NCBI GenBank assembly: GCA_022835595.1
Contig: BQUP01000004.1
Span: 620,001-684,000, forward strand
Origin: Cystobasidium ongulense
Lineage: Eukaryota > Basidiomycota > Cystobasidiomycetes > Cystobasidiales > Cystobasidiaceae
Reading direction: 5' to 3'
Length of the DNA: 64,000 nucleotides
Under the pieces are notes generated by a model. That model saw only the letters and a list, made by a program, of their open reading frames with translations. It did no database searches and was not told where the DNA came from. This document shows, one piece after another, positions 37,663 through 50,502 of this stretch; the stretch's first letter is position 1; each line of letters starts with the position of its first letter. The position numbers were made by a program, and so were the translations under genes.

Positions 37663-38188
37663 GTTAAAATGCGTAAGGTGTCTTTTAAGGTGAGTGAAGT
37701 TGATATTTTGCAAGCTTTCTTTTGGGCAAAGGAAAGGTGTGCAAGCAACAAGTTGGGTGTACTCGGCTTCGAGTACCTATATTACCGATACAAGGCCGTT
37801 TTGCCGCGGAAGGCACGGAAATTTCGTAAATAGCCTCAAGCTATCAGCCGAAGAAAGAGTGTACACTGTGTCCAGTAGTTATCTAAATGTAGAACTCGCC
37901 TCTGGTCTACACTGATGCACGCCTTCGTCAGATCTAGTGAGACTGCACTTCTGCCTCAGTGTCGGAATAAAACTGATAAAGAGTATTATTGAGAAAAAAA
38001 CACAGTGTTGAGACACAGACAGATATGACATGCTCAAAGTAGATGGCTCGTGTCAATTGCTGCAAGCTACATAACTAAGACTGCAATGCCGTTCCGTGAT
38101 TTGTTAAGGCTATCCGAAAGGCAGTAATCTACCTCACAAATTCTGTGCTCTACTCCTGGTGGAATCAGGACAGGGTCCCCTCGTGATC
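37663..38188. other. Peroxiredoxin B promoter region
   Basis: These 526 bp hold no reading frame I believe. The part next to the ATG is T/C- and A/C-mixed; no canonical TATA box or repeat was recognised. Confidence 0.35.
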
Positions 38189-38914
38189 CTACACAAACTG
38201 GCGTGGATTGACTGGGGTCCTATCCTTATACATTAGTGTGTTTCCTAAAGCACCATGCTGGGAAGCCTTTGTAGGCGCGCCATTGCTATACCTAAACTGT
38301 TCTCTGGGTGCAGCCCTGAGTCGGACGTCTTGGGAAGGTTGGGGCCTAACGGTTGTGGCTGCCTTACGATTCCCGCCGTCTTCGCGGGTAATCTGGCTTC
38401 CACCGGGGAACCGGTTTTCGTCGCTGTGTGGTACGCGAGCTCCTGAAGTACGCACTCCGGTTTGATGTTGCAAGTGAAACGTATGCTCATGCAGAGGTTG
38501 CTTTAGAAGGGATCGAGGCTGCTGTAGACCATCCTGTCTTTCATGTGGACGATTCCATCGCTCGCACATGCGGAATTCATTTCCATGGTCGTCTGCTCCA
38601 ATATGTACTATTCGCGTTCTAACCCAATTGCCAGGAGCGAATCGGTCGCTAGGCAGGGTTGCCGAACGCTCCTGCGACTTCTCCGTTGCAGGTATTGCCT
38701 TGCTCAAGAGGGGCTTAGCTTCTGGATCATGGCGTCGAACGCCACGCCCCTCTACGGAAGCAGCTCTTTGGCGTCGGCCACGGCCCCAAAAGGATCGAAA
38801 CCACATATTCCGGAGAGGCATGGTGTGAGTTGTTGTGGTGTGAGTTGTTGCTTTGCTGTGTCGAAATTGTATACGTGTAAGCAAGAGCAATTGCGCGGGC
38901 AAGAGCGATAGCAT
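38189..38914 (-). CDS. Orphan reading frame, 241 residues, uncertain gene
   Basis: An uninterrupted frame begins at an ATG at 38914 (MLSLLPAQLLLLTRIQFRHS) and ends at 38189 (NPRQFV). The product is basic and rich in Arg, His, Gln and Pro with no recognised domain. The first residues are hydrophobic and could be a weak signal or membrane piece, followed by repeated Thr/His codons (THTTTTHT). Opposite-strand frames of 60-120 residues overlap it, and unlike nearly all neighbours it has no intron. It could be a lineage-specific gene, a long noncoding RNA or chance. Conservation or transcript data would decide. Confidence 0.3.
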   Translation of the reverse strand: MLSLLPAQLLLLTRIQFRHSKATTHTTTTHTMPLRNMWFRSFWGRGRRQRAASVEGRGVRRHDPEAKPLLSKAIPATEKSQERSATLPSDRFAPGNWVRTRIVHIGADDHGNEFRMCERWNRPHERQDGLQQPRSLLKQPLHEHTFHLQHQTGVRTSGARVPHSDENRFPGGSQITREDGGNRKAATTVRPQPSQDVRLRAAPREQFRYSNGAPTKASQHGALGNTLMYKDRTPVNPRQFV

Positions 38915-39051
38915 GTTCCACGTTCAGGGATACTCTTGCACCGCATGACCTGTGTCGGGAAAGGGTGCGAGGCGGCAGCCCGAGTAGACTTTCATGCTCT
39001 TGCCACATAAGCCAGGGCTTTTAACAACCAAAAATGAGCCAGTTTCCGATT

Positions 39052-40034
39052 CATTTGTCCACGAGTTGGCGGAAAGTCAGCGATATCCGACCTTGTTTGA
39101 TTTTCAGCTGCTTCGGCTTCGCAACGCGCAAATCATAGTTTTAGCTTGGCGAATATCAGGCATCAAATTTATCCTACATACAATCTCATGCTTCCAGTGT
39201 TTCTGTGTTTGACCTTGCATGATAAGGAGACTGCCGTTTGCAAGCCCGAATCTCTTGCGATATCGGTCATCTGCCCCTGTCGTCGGCGGTTTCTTGTGTG
39301 AAAGAATAAAGTCCCTGGCCGCGCCAAGCGAGATAGAAGCGATGCACAGATTCTCTATAGTGAAGTATCAGCATACTAGTACGCTCCATCAATTGCTAGA
39401 CCTACCTAGATTGTCACTGTGGCTTCCTATGTGAACAGACCCATCTTTGTAGCGATTCAGCATGCAATGGTTAAAGCGCACTTTCAGTTTTTCCTCCAGG
39501 ACTTCCTGTATCTCTTGCAGTATTTTAGGATGCTGCTTTACTAGTGGTACTTCAGTACCGGAGTACTTGATTGATTCGGCAGCTTTCTCGTCTCCGAAGG
39601 CCACGATCTGCAGAGAAAGTCAGCAAATCTCCTTGATCATCCGAAAGAGGTCTCTCACCTGTCTTGACTGAAGGAAGCTCCGGCCATACATTTGTAGTGT
39701 AGGTTGATACCCTGCAAGTCGATGTCAACATTGTCAAGTAAACCAAGCTACGATAGTGGCGAGGAATAGACGAACAGGTGTCCAGCTCTACAAGTTCTTC
39801 GTACCATCTTTTGGCCGTCAATGTATCACACAGAAAGTTTTCAACATAGTAGATTTCGGCGTCTGCCAGATCCAGCTTTGCGCTGTCAGGCAGGATTGCT
39901 GGATCGATAGATTGGAAGTCGGACGCCACTACTTTCTTGCGCTTCACTGGTTTATCTGCTGCAGGGACTTGTACGTCTTCAGAGGCATCCTTCATGGCAG
40001 CTGAAGACGCCAACTCTAACTTGCGCTTGCCCAT
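39052..40034 (-). CDS. AlkB-type Fe(II)/2-oxoglutarate dioxygenase (ALKBH2/3 group)
   Basis: AlkB enzymes of this group repair alkylated bases such as 1-methyladenine by oxidative demethylation. The N-terminus (MGKRKLELAS...KPVKRKKVV) is basic, likely nuclear. The domain reads IYYVENFLCDTLTAKRWYEE, then QPTLQMYGRSFLQSRQIVAF, then FNHCMLNRYKDGSVHIGSHSD with the metal-binding His-Ser-Asp. Next come ISLGAARDFILSHKK and LLIMQGQTQKHWKHEI with the second His. The final exon reads LKIKQGRISLTFRQLVDK, where the Arg of RISLTFRQ is the 2-oxoglutarate binder. Introns are short. ALKBH2 and ALKBH3 are hard to tell apart here. It is divergent from the LisH-WD40 gene with only 76 bp between start codons. 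Confidence 0.88.
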
Positions 40035-40110
40035 GGTAGATGTCTATAACATTGGGCGAGTAGATGGGAGACGAAGCGTCTGGAGCGATTGCTGTCTCGT
40101 ACTTTCCAAC

Positions 40111-41785
40111 ATGATCAACGATATGGATGTGAACGCCGAGTGTCGAAAGCTCGTAGCAAGATATTTGAAGGCCAATGGTACGAGCTGCGAGCAGTTCTTG
40201 GTCATCGAAGTATGGCTGAAGACCTTGCTGCACAGGTTTCTCGAAAACTCTCGCCGCGTTCGAAGCCGAAGCGCCTGTCAGTTCAGTAAATGGGCCATTT
40301 GACGCAATATCGCTAGCGGATGTAGTGGACCTGCTGTTACAGCAACAAGAACTATCGAAGCGCTTGAATCTGACAACGCTGCATGATGCTGTTGGCCCAC
40401 GCGAACCTTTCGACTGGCACAAAGAAATAACCAGTTCATTACCGAAGACCGTGACCCGAACTCTGCGCAACTTACATCTGAGTAGCGTTCTAAGCGTAGG
40501 CTTTACATATCTGCCTCAACGACTATTCGATACCTCGACTGCCTCATATACGAGCAAGAAAATACCTTGTATCGCCACATCCTCGACAGACAAGCGTATC
40601 GTATTCACATCAACCGAAACATGGGATGTTGTAGACGAGTATGAGCCGACTACTTCCGCAACTCTTGTCACAAAGTTCAACCAGGTGTATCCTTTCCTGA
40701 TGCTCAGCGGAGCCATGAATGGAGTGACGACAGTAACAAATCTGATAACTAGGGAGGCCACAAGTTTCCGAGACCACGCGAAATAGTATGTATCGCCGCA
40801 TAATAGTCCATTTATTGACGAGGCTGACTGTATTTCTCTACAAACAGCGTAGTACGCGTTGCGTGGAGTGATGATGGCCGATGGTTCTGTACATTGAGTT
40901 ACGATAAGATGGTTTGTCTTTACGAAGTTATTCCATCTACACCCAGCGTAGCTCCTATCGATGAAGATGAGTTCGCTCAGATACCAGACTTCAAGTATTA
41001 CCTGCGCTGGAAGAAGACTCTACCTACCAACCCCGAAGCATGTACATTTACCCCAGACTCCAAGTATTTGATCTTTACTCGGCGAGACGATAATCACCTA
41101 AATTACGTCGCATTACCGGCCGACTCCTCATCAAGCCAGCCTGACTACAGCGACAAAGACTTCAGTATCACTCGCTTGAATCTGAACGAAAATGACGATG
41201 CACACATCAGCTTCTCCATGTATGTCCTTTCAATGTTGAGCTATGACTATGGTAAACTTTTCGCTAATCGAGATGACTGAACCTCCTCTACGCAGCCTCT
41301 CGATAGCTGTCCACCCTTCGAAACAGGCTTTGAGCTTGCAGACTGACACAGACATTGCTCGCATCATCCTCTTACCATTTCACTCGAGCGAAAGGCTACG
41401 ACATCCTCTATATACCAGCGCCGAACAGTCAGCATTCTCAAATCCGCGACATGCTTGGCTGGAGGAGGGGTCTGGCGTAGCAGTCAGCTCGGATGATGGC
41501 ATTGTGCGCATTATTGATCTACACGGCAAGGTGAAGGCATCCTACGGAGCCCATGGCTTGGCTGGACCGTCGGAACATGAATCAATATCGAATGTCAGCG
41601 AGGTACTACGCGCTCGATACCAAGCGGATCGCGGTTCTAGCGTCGTCAGGTGAGCGTGTCTATCCGAAATCAGCAAGTACGAAAACCTGACGGCTTTCTG
41701 TTGAAGGGATTTGTGTGTGATTCCAGGGAATCGGGTCGTTTCAGTCGGGCTTGACAAGACGGTTCGAATAGCTGAAGTTGAGTAA
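40111..41785 (+). CDS. LisH-WD40 repeat protein
   Basis: The N-terminal exon reads MINDMDVNAECRKLVARYLK; a 63-nt intron (donor gtacga) joins ANG to FSKTLAAFEAEAP. Together these make a clear LisH dimerisation motif. A helical part (ADVVDLLLQQQELSKRL) follows, then divergent WD40 repeats: IATSSTDKRIVFTSTETWDV, VVRVAWSDDGRWFCTLSYDK, ACTFTPDSKYLIFTRRDDNH, then LSIAVHPSKQALSLQTDTDI and VAVSSDDGIVRIIDL. The last exon reads DLCVIPGNRVVSVGLDKTVR and ends IAEVE. Proteins of this form often act as adaptors in ubiquitin ligases or chromatin complexes. I do not recognise the specific family. Introns sit near 40790, 41220 and 41650. Confidence 0.72.
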
Positions 41786-42145
41786 TCGTGCATTGAGTCA
41801 TTGTTGCGCAGGAGAGCCATACTTTGCGAGGTCATGAATAAGACGCAGATTGTAGCATAGCAAGGTGGTCACTCACTGCACTTGCAGTAGTGTCCAGCCG
41901 TGATCGATTTGGCGCCAGTCCAAAAGCTTGTAATGCACCGCGCTTCTGCTTGCATCCGCCCAAACCCAGCGCATCAAGCAAAGAAGCGGGATCATTGTTG
42001 CACTTACCTGCGTAGTTTTCAGCTTACCGCGCTCAAACTTCGCTTGCTTGAAACAGAGTCGGGAGGCGGATTTCGAGAGCTGGCCTAAGAGGCAGACTCG
42101 ACGGAGGAAACAGACAGCAGGCAGTACTAGACAACCCTTGCAATC
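41786..42145. other. Intergenic, CEF1 promoter region
   Basis: This 360-bp stretch lies between the LisH-WD40 stop and the CEF1 ATG. No credible frame, repeat or RNA gene is seen. Confidence 0.4.
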
Positions 42146-44865
<2,720 letters not shown>

Positions 44866-45072
44866 TGTATCGTTTGAATCAGCGGAGATTGATCAACTGT
44901 TGTTAGATCAGTATAGCATGTAAATGCAATGTCTGTCAGTTTCACAAGCGATCTAAGCGCAATTGCCGCTTTTGCACCTGAATAGTACGACCGTCTTGCG
45001 CAGTACACAGCGAGCAAGGCCTGATCTGATGCAAGATAAAATATGCGAGACTAATGACAATGTAAAGACCAC

Positions 45073-46276
45073 CTAGTAACCGGAGCCTTCTGCTTCCTCA
45101 CTCCACGCGTATGCCTGTATGCGAAGTAGCAAGGTTAGGCAAGCTGAAGATCAAGTGAAAGGCTGACATGTAAGTATAGGTAAGCTGCTCACCTCGTATA
45201 AATACGCAATGCCGAAAATCAGGAACAGTACTGCACCGCCTAGCGTGACGTGCTTGACTGATATTTTAGTAGCTAGCCAGCGTCCACCCATGACTGCTGC
45301 GAATGTGCAGGTAAGATGGCCTAGAACGGTTCCTGCCGTCACTATCCAGACATTCTGCAAAAAATGGGGAATAGGCTCAGTATGGGACGGGATGTGCCAA
45401 TATCTAACATGGACGAACATGCGCTGCTGCTAAAGCAATGGTTGATATTTGCGACCGATCTCCCCATTCCGCTAGGAAAGTCATCACGAATGTTTGGAGA
45501 AGGATGGGATTGACGAACAGCTGGACGAGGTTGACGATTCCCTCTTTGAAAGAGTGTTGAGCTTTTGGGCTCTCGCCGCGAGTAAGCAGACGATGCCCAT
45601 TTGCGTTGTCGGCTGCTGGAGGATAGGTAGCTGCACCTTCTTCTGCATCTTCCAATCTACGCGCCGTAACAGGTGAATGAGCTCCAACTTTTTCCTCGGC
45701 ATCTTCGACTTCCTTCTGCACTTCGCGCATCTCCTCTTGGATCTTCTCGTTGCCTGCATCCATGTCGAGGCCTTCTTTGAGCATCACTGCGCCAAACACG
45801 AAGAATAGTACCGCTGCTGCGACCGTCGTGTACCGCCTTGGAAGCAGAGATGGGAGGATGTGACCCAACATGGCCGATAGAAGCGACATTAGAGCGAGCG
45901 CTGCGAATGCTCCAGCGAGGACAATTGTCCGTGGATGTCGCATTGCCATGATTGCAGCGCTGTATCATCATCTCAGCTTCCAGTTGCATTTCAGATAGCG
46001 GCGCGTCGAAGGCCTACAGAAGGAAGGTCTTGTCGCCAATCTCGGAGACTGCGAGGCATGATATGAGCATTGCTTCAACAGTCGCTGTATCGGCCTACTC
46101 ACCAACAATGACCGCTGCAGGTGCGATGCCATCCATCAATATTCAGTGAATGTTTTATCGCGCGCTCAACTGGTCAGCCAGGACCATACCATGTACATGA
46201 AAGCAGGTGCAGCGAGAGACCCACCGAACGAGCGAGTGAGGCCATGCAGGCCAGGCGAGCTCTCGACAGCGTCCAT
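45073..46276 (-). CDS. GDT1: GDT1/TMEM165-family (UPF0016) cation transporter
   Basis: Golgi transporters of this family exchange calcium or manganese for protons and support glycosylation. Both signature motifs are present: EIGDKT (exon 46048 downward) and EWGDRS (about 45450). The order of membrane segments fits the family: AVIVVSEIGDKTFLLAAIMA, TIVLAGAFAALALMSLLSAM, YTTVAAAVLFFVFGAVML, an acidic cytosolic loop, then VNPILLQTFVMTFLAEWGDR, VWIVTAGTVLGHLTCTFAAV and LGGAVLFLIFGIAYLYE. It ends EAEGSGY. A 12-nt exon (46114-46103) supplies Val-Ile-Val before the first motif. The start at 46276 (MDAVESSPGLHGLTRSF) is the first in-frame ATG; the open frame continues to about 46470, so an upstream exon with a signal sequence is possible. 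Confidence 0.88.
46103..46114 (-). other. GDT1: 12-nt microexon of GDT1
   Basis: CGGTCATTGTTG is framed by ctgcag and gtgagt, with introns of 110 and 54 nt. It bridges SF-Ala to Val-Ser-Glu of the first signature motif. The neighbouring intron retains the phrase ggctgaccag as a branch site. Confidence 0.7.
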
Positions 46277-46421
46277 CGTGGAAACTGGGGAAGCGAATGC
46301 TTCGACTGCGTGTATGTGGGAATTTGTGGTCGGTTTGGACGAAAGAGAAAGAGCAACTCTCGAAAACACGTTGCTTTCTGCCCGACTGCTCACCAGCAGG
46401 CCAACTCTCTTCACAGCAACA

Positions 46422-47856
46422 ATGGCAAGAACAGATGCGCGCAACGGCTCTGCAAATGCAGCAGGCCCATCCAAACCAGCTCCAGCTCAGCAGCTGCCAC
46501 TTTTCGAGATGTCGTCGCATTTCAGGTGCGCCACACGCTCTACACAAACAACAAGATAGCCAGTTACTGAATTGTTGGTATGAAATGATCATTATCTGCG
46601 TTTACAGACACTGGAGATACTCTGAAGCTGGGTTAGCGAAAGCTCGCAGTGACCTGAATGCAACCGCTGTTCAAAGAGTCCGATCAATGCTTCAAGAAGA
46701 GAAGGAAGTGGTGAGTTGATGTGACTGATGCGAAGTGGTGCAGATCCCGTAGACTGATTGTCGAGGTACGCTTGGTCTCTTGCTTCGACTCACATCTAAT
46801 TCAGGAAAAGCAAGAAGGACATGCCTCTTCCCATGTTGCCGAAACACCAACGCCGTCTGATGTCGAATACCTTACGATGGAAGACGAGCAGTCTCTGGTG
46901 ACCTACTACCTTCAGCAGCTCACTCGGCTGTGCAAGATGTTCAAATTTCCAGTCAATGTCGAATCTACCGCAATGACCTATCTCAAACGATTCTATACGA
47001 GAAACACGTGTATGGATTATCACCCGAAGAACGTGATGTACGTCGACTAAATGCGTCCATTGTGTTGCTTCTCTTGTCTAATACATCGATTTTTTCTAGG
47101 CTCACTTGCCTCTTTCTATCCACCAAGACTGAGAATCATGTTATCTCACTGGATTCTTTCACCTCTCAAATACCGAAATGCACCAATGAAGATGTTCTTG
47201 CGTTGGAATTTCTCGTTTCACAATCCCTGAAGTTCGAATATAAGTGTCATCATGCAGATCTAGCCGGAAGAGGCATCATGCTTGATATGCAGGTGAGCAG
47301 TAGTGAGGTGGTACAACTTGCAAGGAGACGAATTAACATGCAATCTCCACAGACTCTGCTCGCAGATCAATCAGAGATTGACCACCTCGTCGAAGTGACT
47401 TATCCACGAGCACACTCAACAATGCTCTCTCTTCGCATAACGGACGCCGAGTTTCTCTACACACCGTCTCAGATAGCGCTTGCTGCTTTCCATACAGTCG
47501 ATCCTTCTCTGACGGAAAAGTGGTTAGAATCCAAGTTAGATTTATCATCGAAAAGTACAATGCGGACATTACCAGCAGACGAAGCAACACCAAATATGGA
47601 AGAAATACTTCGCGACACAGTCAATCCAATCGTCAAGCTAGCAGAAGCTGCCAAAGCAGGTAAATTGACTGATATAGAAAAGGTCAGAGCAGTAGATAGA
47701 CGTTTGAGATTCTGCAAGAATCCAGAAAAGGATCCCAATAGTTCGCTGTTCAAGAAGAGACAGCGAGAAAGAGAAGAGGCGACAATGAGCAAAAAAGTCA
47801 AGAAAGAGGAGGAAATTCGGCAAAGGGATGATATATTAGGTGACCCCTTCGAGTAG
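46422..47856 (+). CDS. CCL1: Cyclin H (TFIIH CAK-module cyclin)
   Basis: Partner of Kin28/Cdk7 in the kinase module of transcription factor TFIIH. Exon 1 reads MARTDARNGSANAAGPSKPA through LFEMSSHF; a donor gtgcgc joins it to RHWRYSEAGLAKARSDLNAT, matching the HW motif at the start of cyclin H. The cyclin box follows: MEDEQSLVTYYLQQLTRLCK, FPVNVESTAMTYLKRFYTRN, then YHPKNVM|LTCLFLSTKTENH and EFLVSQSLKFEYKCHHADLA. The second box is ALAAFHTVDPSLTEK-like. The tail is basic and helical (RQREREEATMSKKVKKEEEI). The stop lies 104 bp from the stop of TFB1. Introns near 46525, 46710 and 47035 are short. Confidence 0.9.
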
Positions 47857-47960
47857 GAGTGTCATTTTGTATATGTTACATTTGGGTTGGTGCTGTTGTT
47901 GTAGTAACAAATCTTTCAAAGTGTGCAGATTCGCATGCAAAAGTATTTCAAAGGAGACAA

Positions 47961-50086
47961 TCACTTATTTGCTCGCTCCGTAAAGTATTTTGTTGCCTTC
48001 TTGACAGCCTGTATACAGGGCTGTAGAGCTTCTCTAACAGCCGTTGGGTCGGCTCCGACCTTTTCTCCCTCCTTGACGACTGTATCAACTCGTTCTTGTG
48101 TTTTCTGAAGGTATTCAATCATCCTAGTTGCTTTTGCTGCTCGCTGTTGTGGATTAGCCATTGCTGAAGCGGTAATATCGCCAGTCTGAGCGGGTAATAC
48201 TGCGCTCCAGAAGTGTCGCAAGAACTCATTCGCGCTAGCCTGACAGGATATCATGCTTCTGAGAACTTGTTCAGGGAACATCTTCGAATTTGCAATGGAC
48301 GACGTCACCGAGTTTGACAATCTGGAACTTATGTTGGTCTGTAGAGACTGTAGGGCCAGCTTGGCTTCTGAGGATGGGAAAGAAAAGCGAGCGAGATCTG
48401 CAGTCCATGTCGAATTCCTAGCCTTAGTCGAAATGAATATTTCCTCCTCCTCCTCTTCTGTAAGACGTTTCCTTTTCTTCGATGCTGAATCAGACTCGTT
48501 GGCTGACATTCCTTCGAATAATGTTTCTCGCTCTCGAACATCAAGGGGTACTAGCTCTTCAGTCTCTTCACCTTGTAGGTCGTCTATCACGATATCTTCG
48601 TAATAGCGTCTGGATCCCGCATCTCCACCATCGATTCGGCCTGTCTTTTTGTTAAGCGGGTCATGTCCCATCGTCTGCTCCAGTAATCGTTCCGAATGCT
48701 CATTGAATCGCCTCATTAATGGCAAACTACGCTTTTGGCCACCCGCGCGCATAGTGAAATCTTTAATATTGCCACTCTCTTGGTGATCCTCCTCAGTAGC
48801 TGCTAAGTTGAGCAGGGAATATACATTCTGGTCTTGCAGAGCTGCATTTTTAGGTTCTAAATCATCATCTTCATCTTCGAGATATCTATCGAATATAGGA
48901 TCATCCTTGATATTTGAGCTTGATGCGCCTCCACTAAGGCTAGATCCTCCTGATGCACGATGTCGGTCGAAAAGTCTGGAATGAAAGTATCGATGCCAGA
49001 ACTCGCCCTCGGAAAGCTGCATGACTAGATGTCAGACGAATCGATAGCAAAGACGGGCAGGTTTACCGACTTACGGGTTCCGGAACATTGTCGTTATACA
49101 CCTTGGCAACTATAGGGTATTGCTCAAATATATCCTTGATAAGCTGTTGAGACAGTTTGATCTTGACTTCTCCGTTATCGCCCTGCTCCGGCTTCGGGTC
49201 TACCAGTTGCGCATTCCTTCCTCTTATTTGACTATGCTGGATCGCTTCGGCTACAAGCAGTTGCTCTCTACCTTCCCAGAACTCTTCTTCGCTGATTTGA
49301 CCTGTTCGTACAAGATCGATATGCAGTTGCCGCAGATCTGCATTCTTCTTCAGTAGGCGTTGTCGAACAGCCCAATCTTTTGTGGGGTCCATGATTGTGC
49401 CATTCGGGGCGGAAGCGACGGGTGTAGCGCTGCGGGTACCATTGGCTGCAGCTGCTGCCAGAACCTTGGAAGCTGCAGCTGCAGCCTCGGCAGGACTTGG
49501 GAGTCCATTGAATTGCCCATTAATGGTAGCCGCAATGCCCGAAGGTCCTGGCGTTGGCGGGGCGGTGGAGGGAGCTGACGATGCGGAGGCATTGGCTGCC
49601 GATGCAGCTGCAGCTTTGTTCCTCGCTATGATTTGGGATATTTCGCGCTTGAAATGTTCGCGATCCGATACTGCACTCGCGGCTGATGTGAAACTGGCAG
49701 CCAGCCGGTCAGTCGAAAACACTTTCACATCAGGAGGTCAGGAAGTTTCTCTCACGTGAAGTTGTAGCTTTCTTCGTTTGTACCACCAGTGATGTCGAGT
49801 ACACCGACCTTGAGAACTACTTTGGCGCCACCTTCTTTTGACATGAAGAGAGCTACAGACACACATCAGTCAGCTTCCATCTTTGACGCGAAAAACGTCA
49901 TTCTCACTCACAGTTGAGCCTCGAATTATCAAACGTGAGCTCTCCTTCTGTCTTGTCTGATCCTTGCAAGTTCCACACAAGGTGCGTTTTGGTGAGTGAC
50001 AGCTGGCCCGGTTTCTTCTTGAACGCAGTAGCAGCAGCGCACAGCACACTTGACTTGCCCTTTGACGCAGAAGAGGGCGAAGACAT
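47961..50086 (-). CDS. TFB1: TFIIH core subunit Tfb1/p62
   Basis: Core subunit of the TFIIH complex in transcription and nucleotide excision repair. The PH domain starts near the N-terminus (AFKKKPGQLSLTKTHLVWNL) and crosses introns into ALFMSKEGGAKVVLKVGVLD and SYNFTSAASAVSDREHFKRE. A low-complexity Ala/Pro stretch follows. The BSD region reads DWAVRQRLLKKNADLRQLHI, TGQISEEEFWEGREQLLVAE and PLSEGEFWHRYFHSRLFDRH. The C-terminal half has FNEHSERLLEQTM and helices ending YFTERANK, as in p62. It converges with CCL1 and diverges from ATG4. Confidence 0.93.
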
Positions 50087-50502
50087 CTTCCTGTGTTACT
50101 CCTAGCGTGTTCGTCTCGAGTCTCTCGTCTCTCACTTCCGCTTCCTTGCTTCAGACCTGGAAAGTGCTTGTCATGTGAAGCTTATGGAGCTGTATCTTGC
50201 TCAGCCGTCCAGATCCTGAAGTTCCGATGCCAGCAGTGGTACTCTATGCTCGTTGTTGTCGATGGTGGATGTCCATGGTTATGATGTGAAGACAAGCTGC
50301 AAGGCTGCGTTCGATAGTGGAGGCACCTGCCTGACTTGACGAGCAACCCACCTGGAAATAGCAAGATGTCGCAAAGTCACGTCAAGAAGGCAGACTATCT
50401 AACAGGAAGATGAGGACACCACTGCTGCTCGAGTAATATCGCTGTCCGGGTACACACAGCATCACCATCACATCCACACAATCACAACCCAATCGACCAA
50501 CG
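50087..50502. promoter_or_regulatory. Divergent intergenic region TFB1 / ATG4
   Basis: These 416 bp carry both promoters. I see C/A-rich sequence just before the ATG4 start (catcacatccacacaatcac at about 50467-50486) but no named motif. Confidence 0.35.

Noticed and set aside
38255-38911. Several plus-strand frames of 60-122 codons opposite the orphan frame
   Set aside because: They are short and have no family match; they weaken rather than strengthen the case for a gene here.
39979-40470. Minus-strand open frame of 163 codons
   Set aside because: It runs opposite the LisH-WD40 gene and crosses the start of the AlkB-type gene; the sense strand has the better-supported motif.
46155-46592. 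Minus-strand frame of 145 codons near the GDT1/CCL1 gap
   Set aside because: The GDT1 first exon uses a different frame; this one overlaps the start of CCL1 and lacks a motif.
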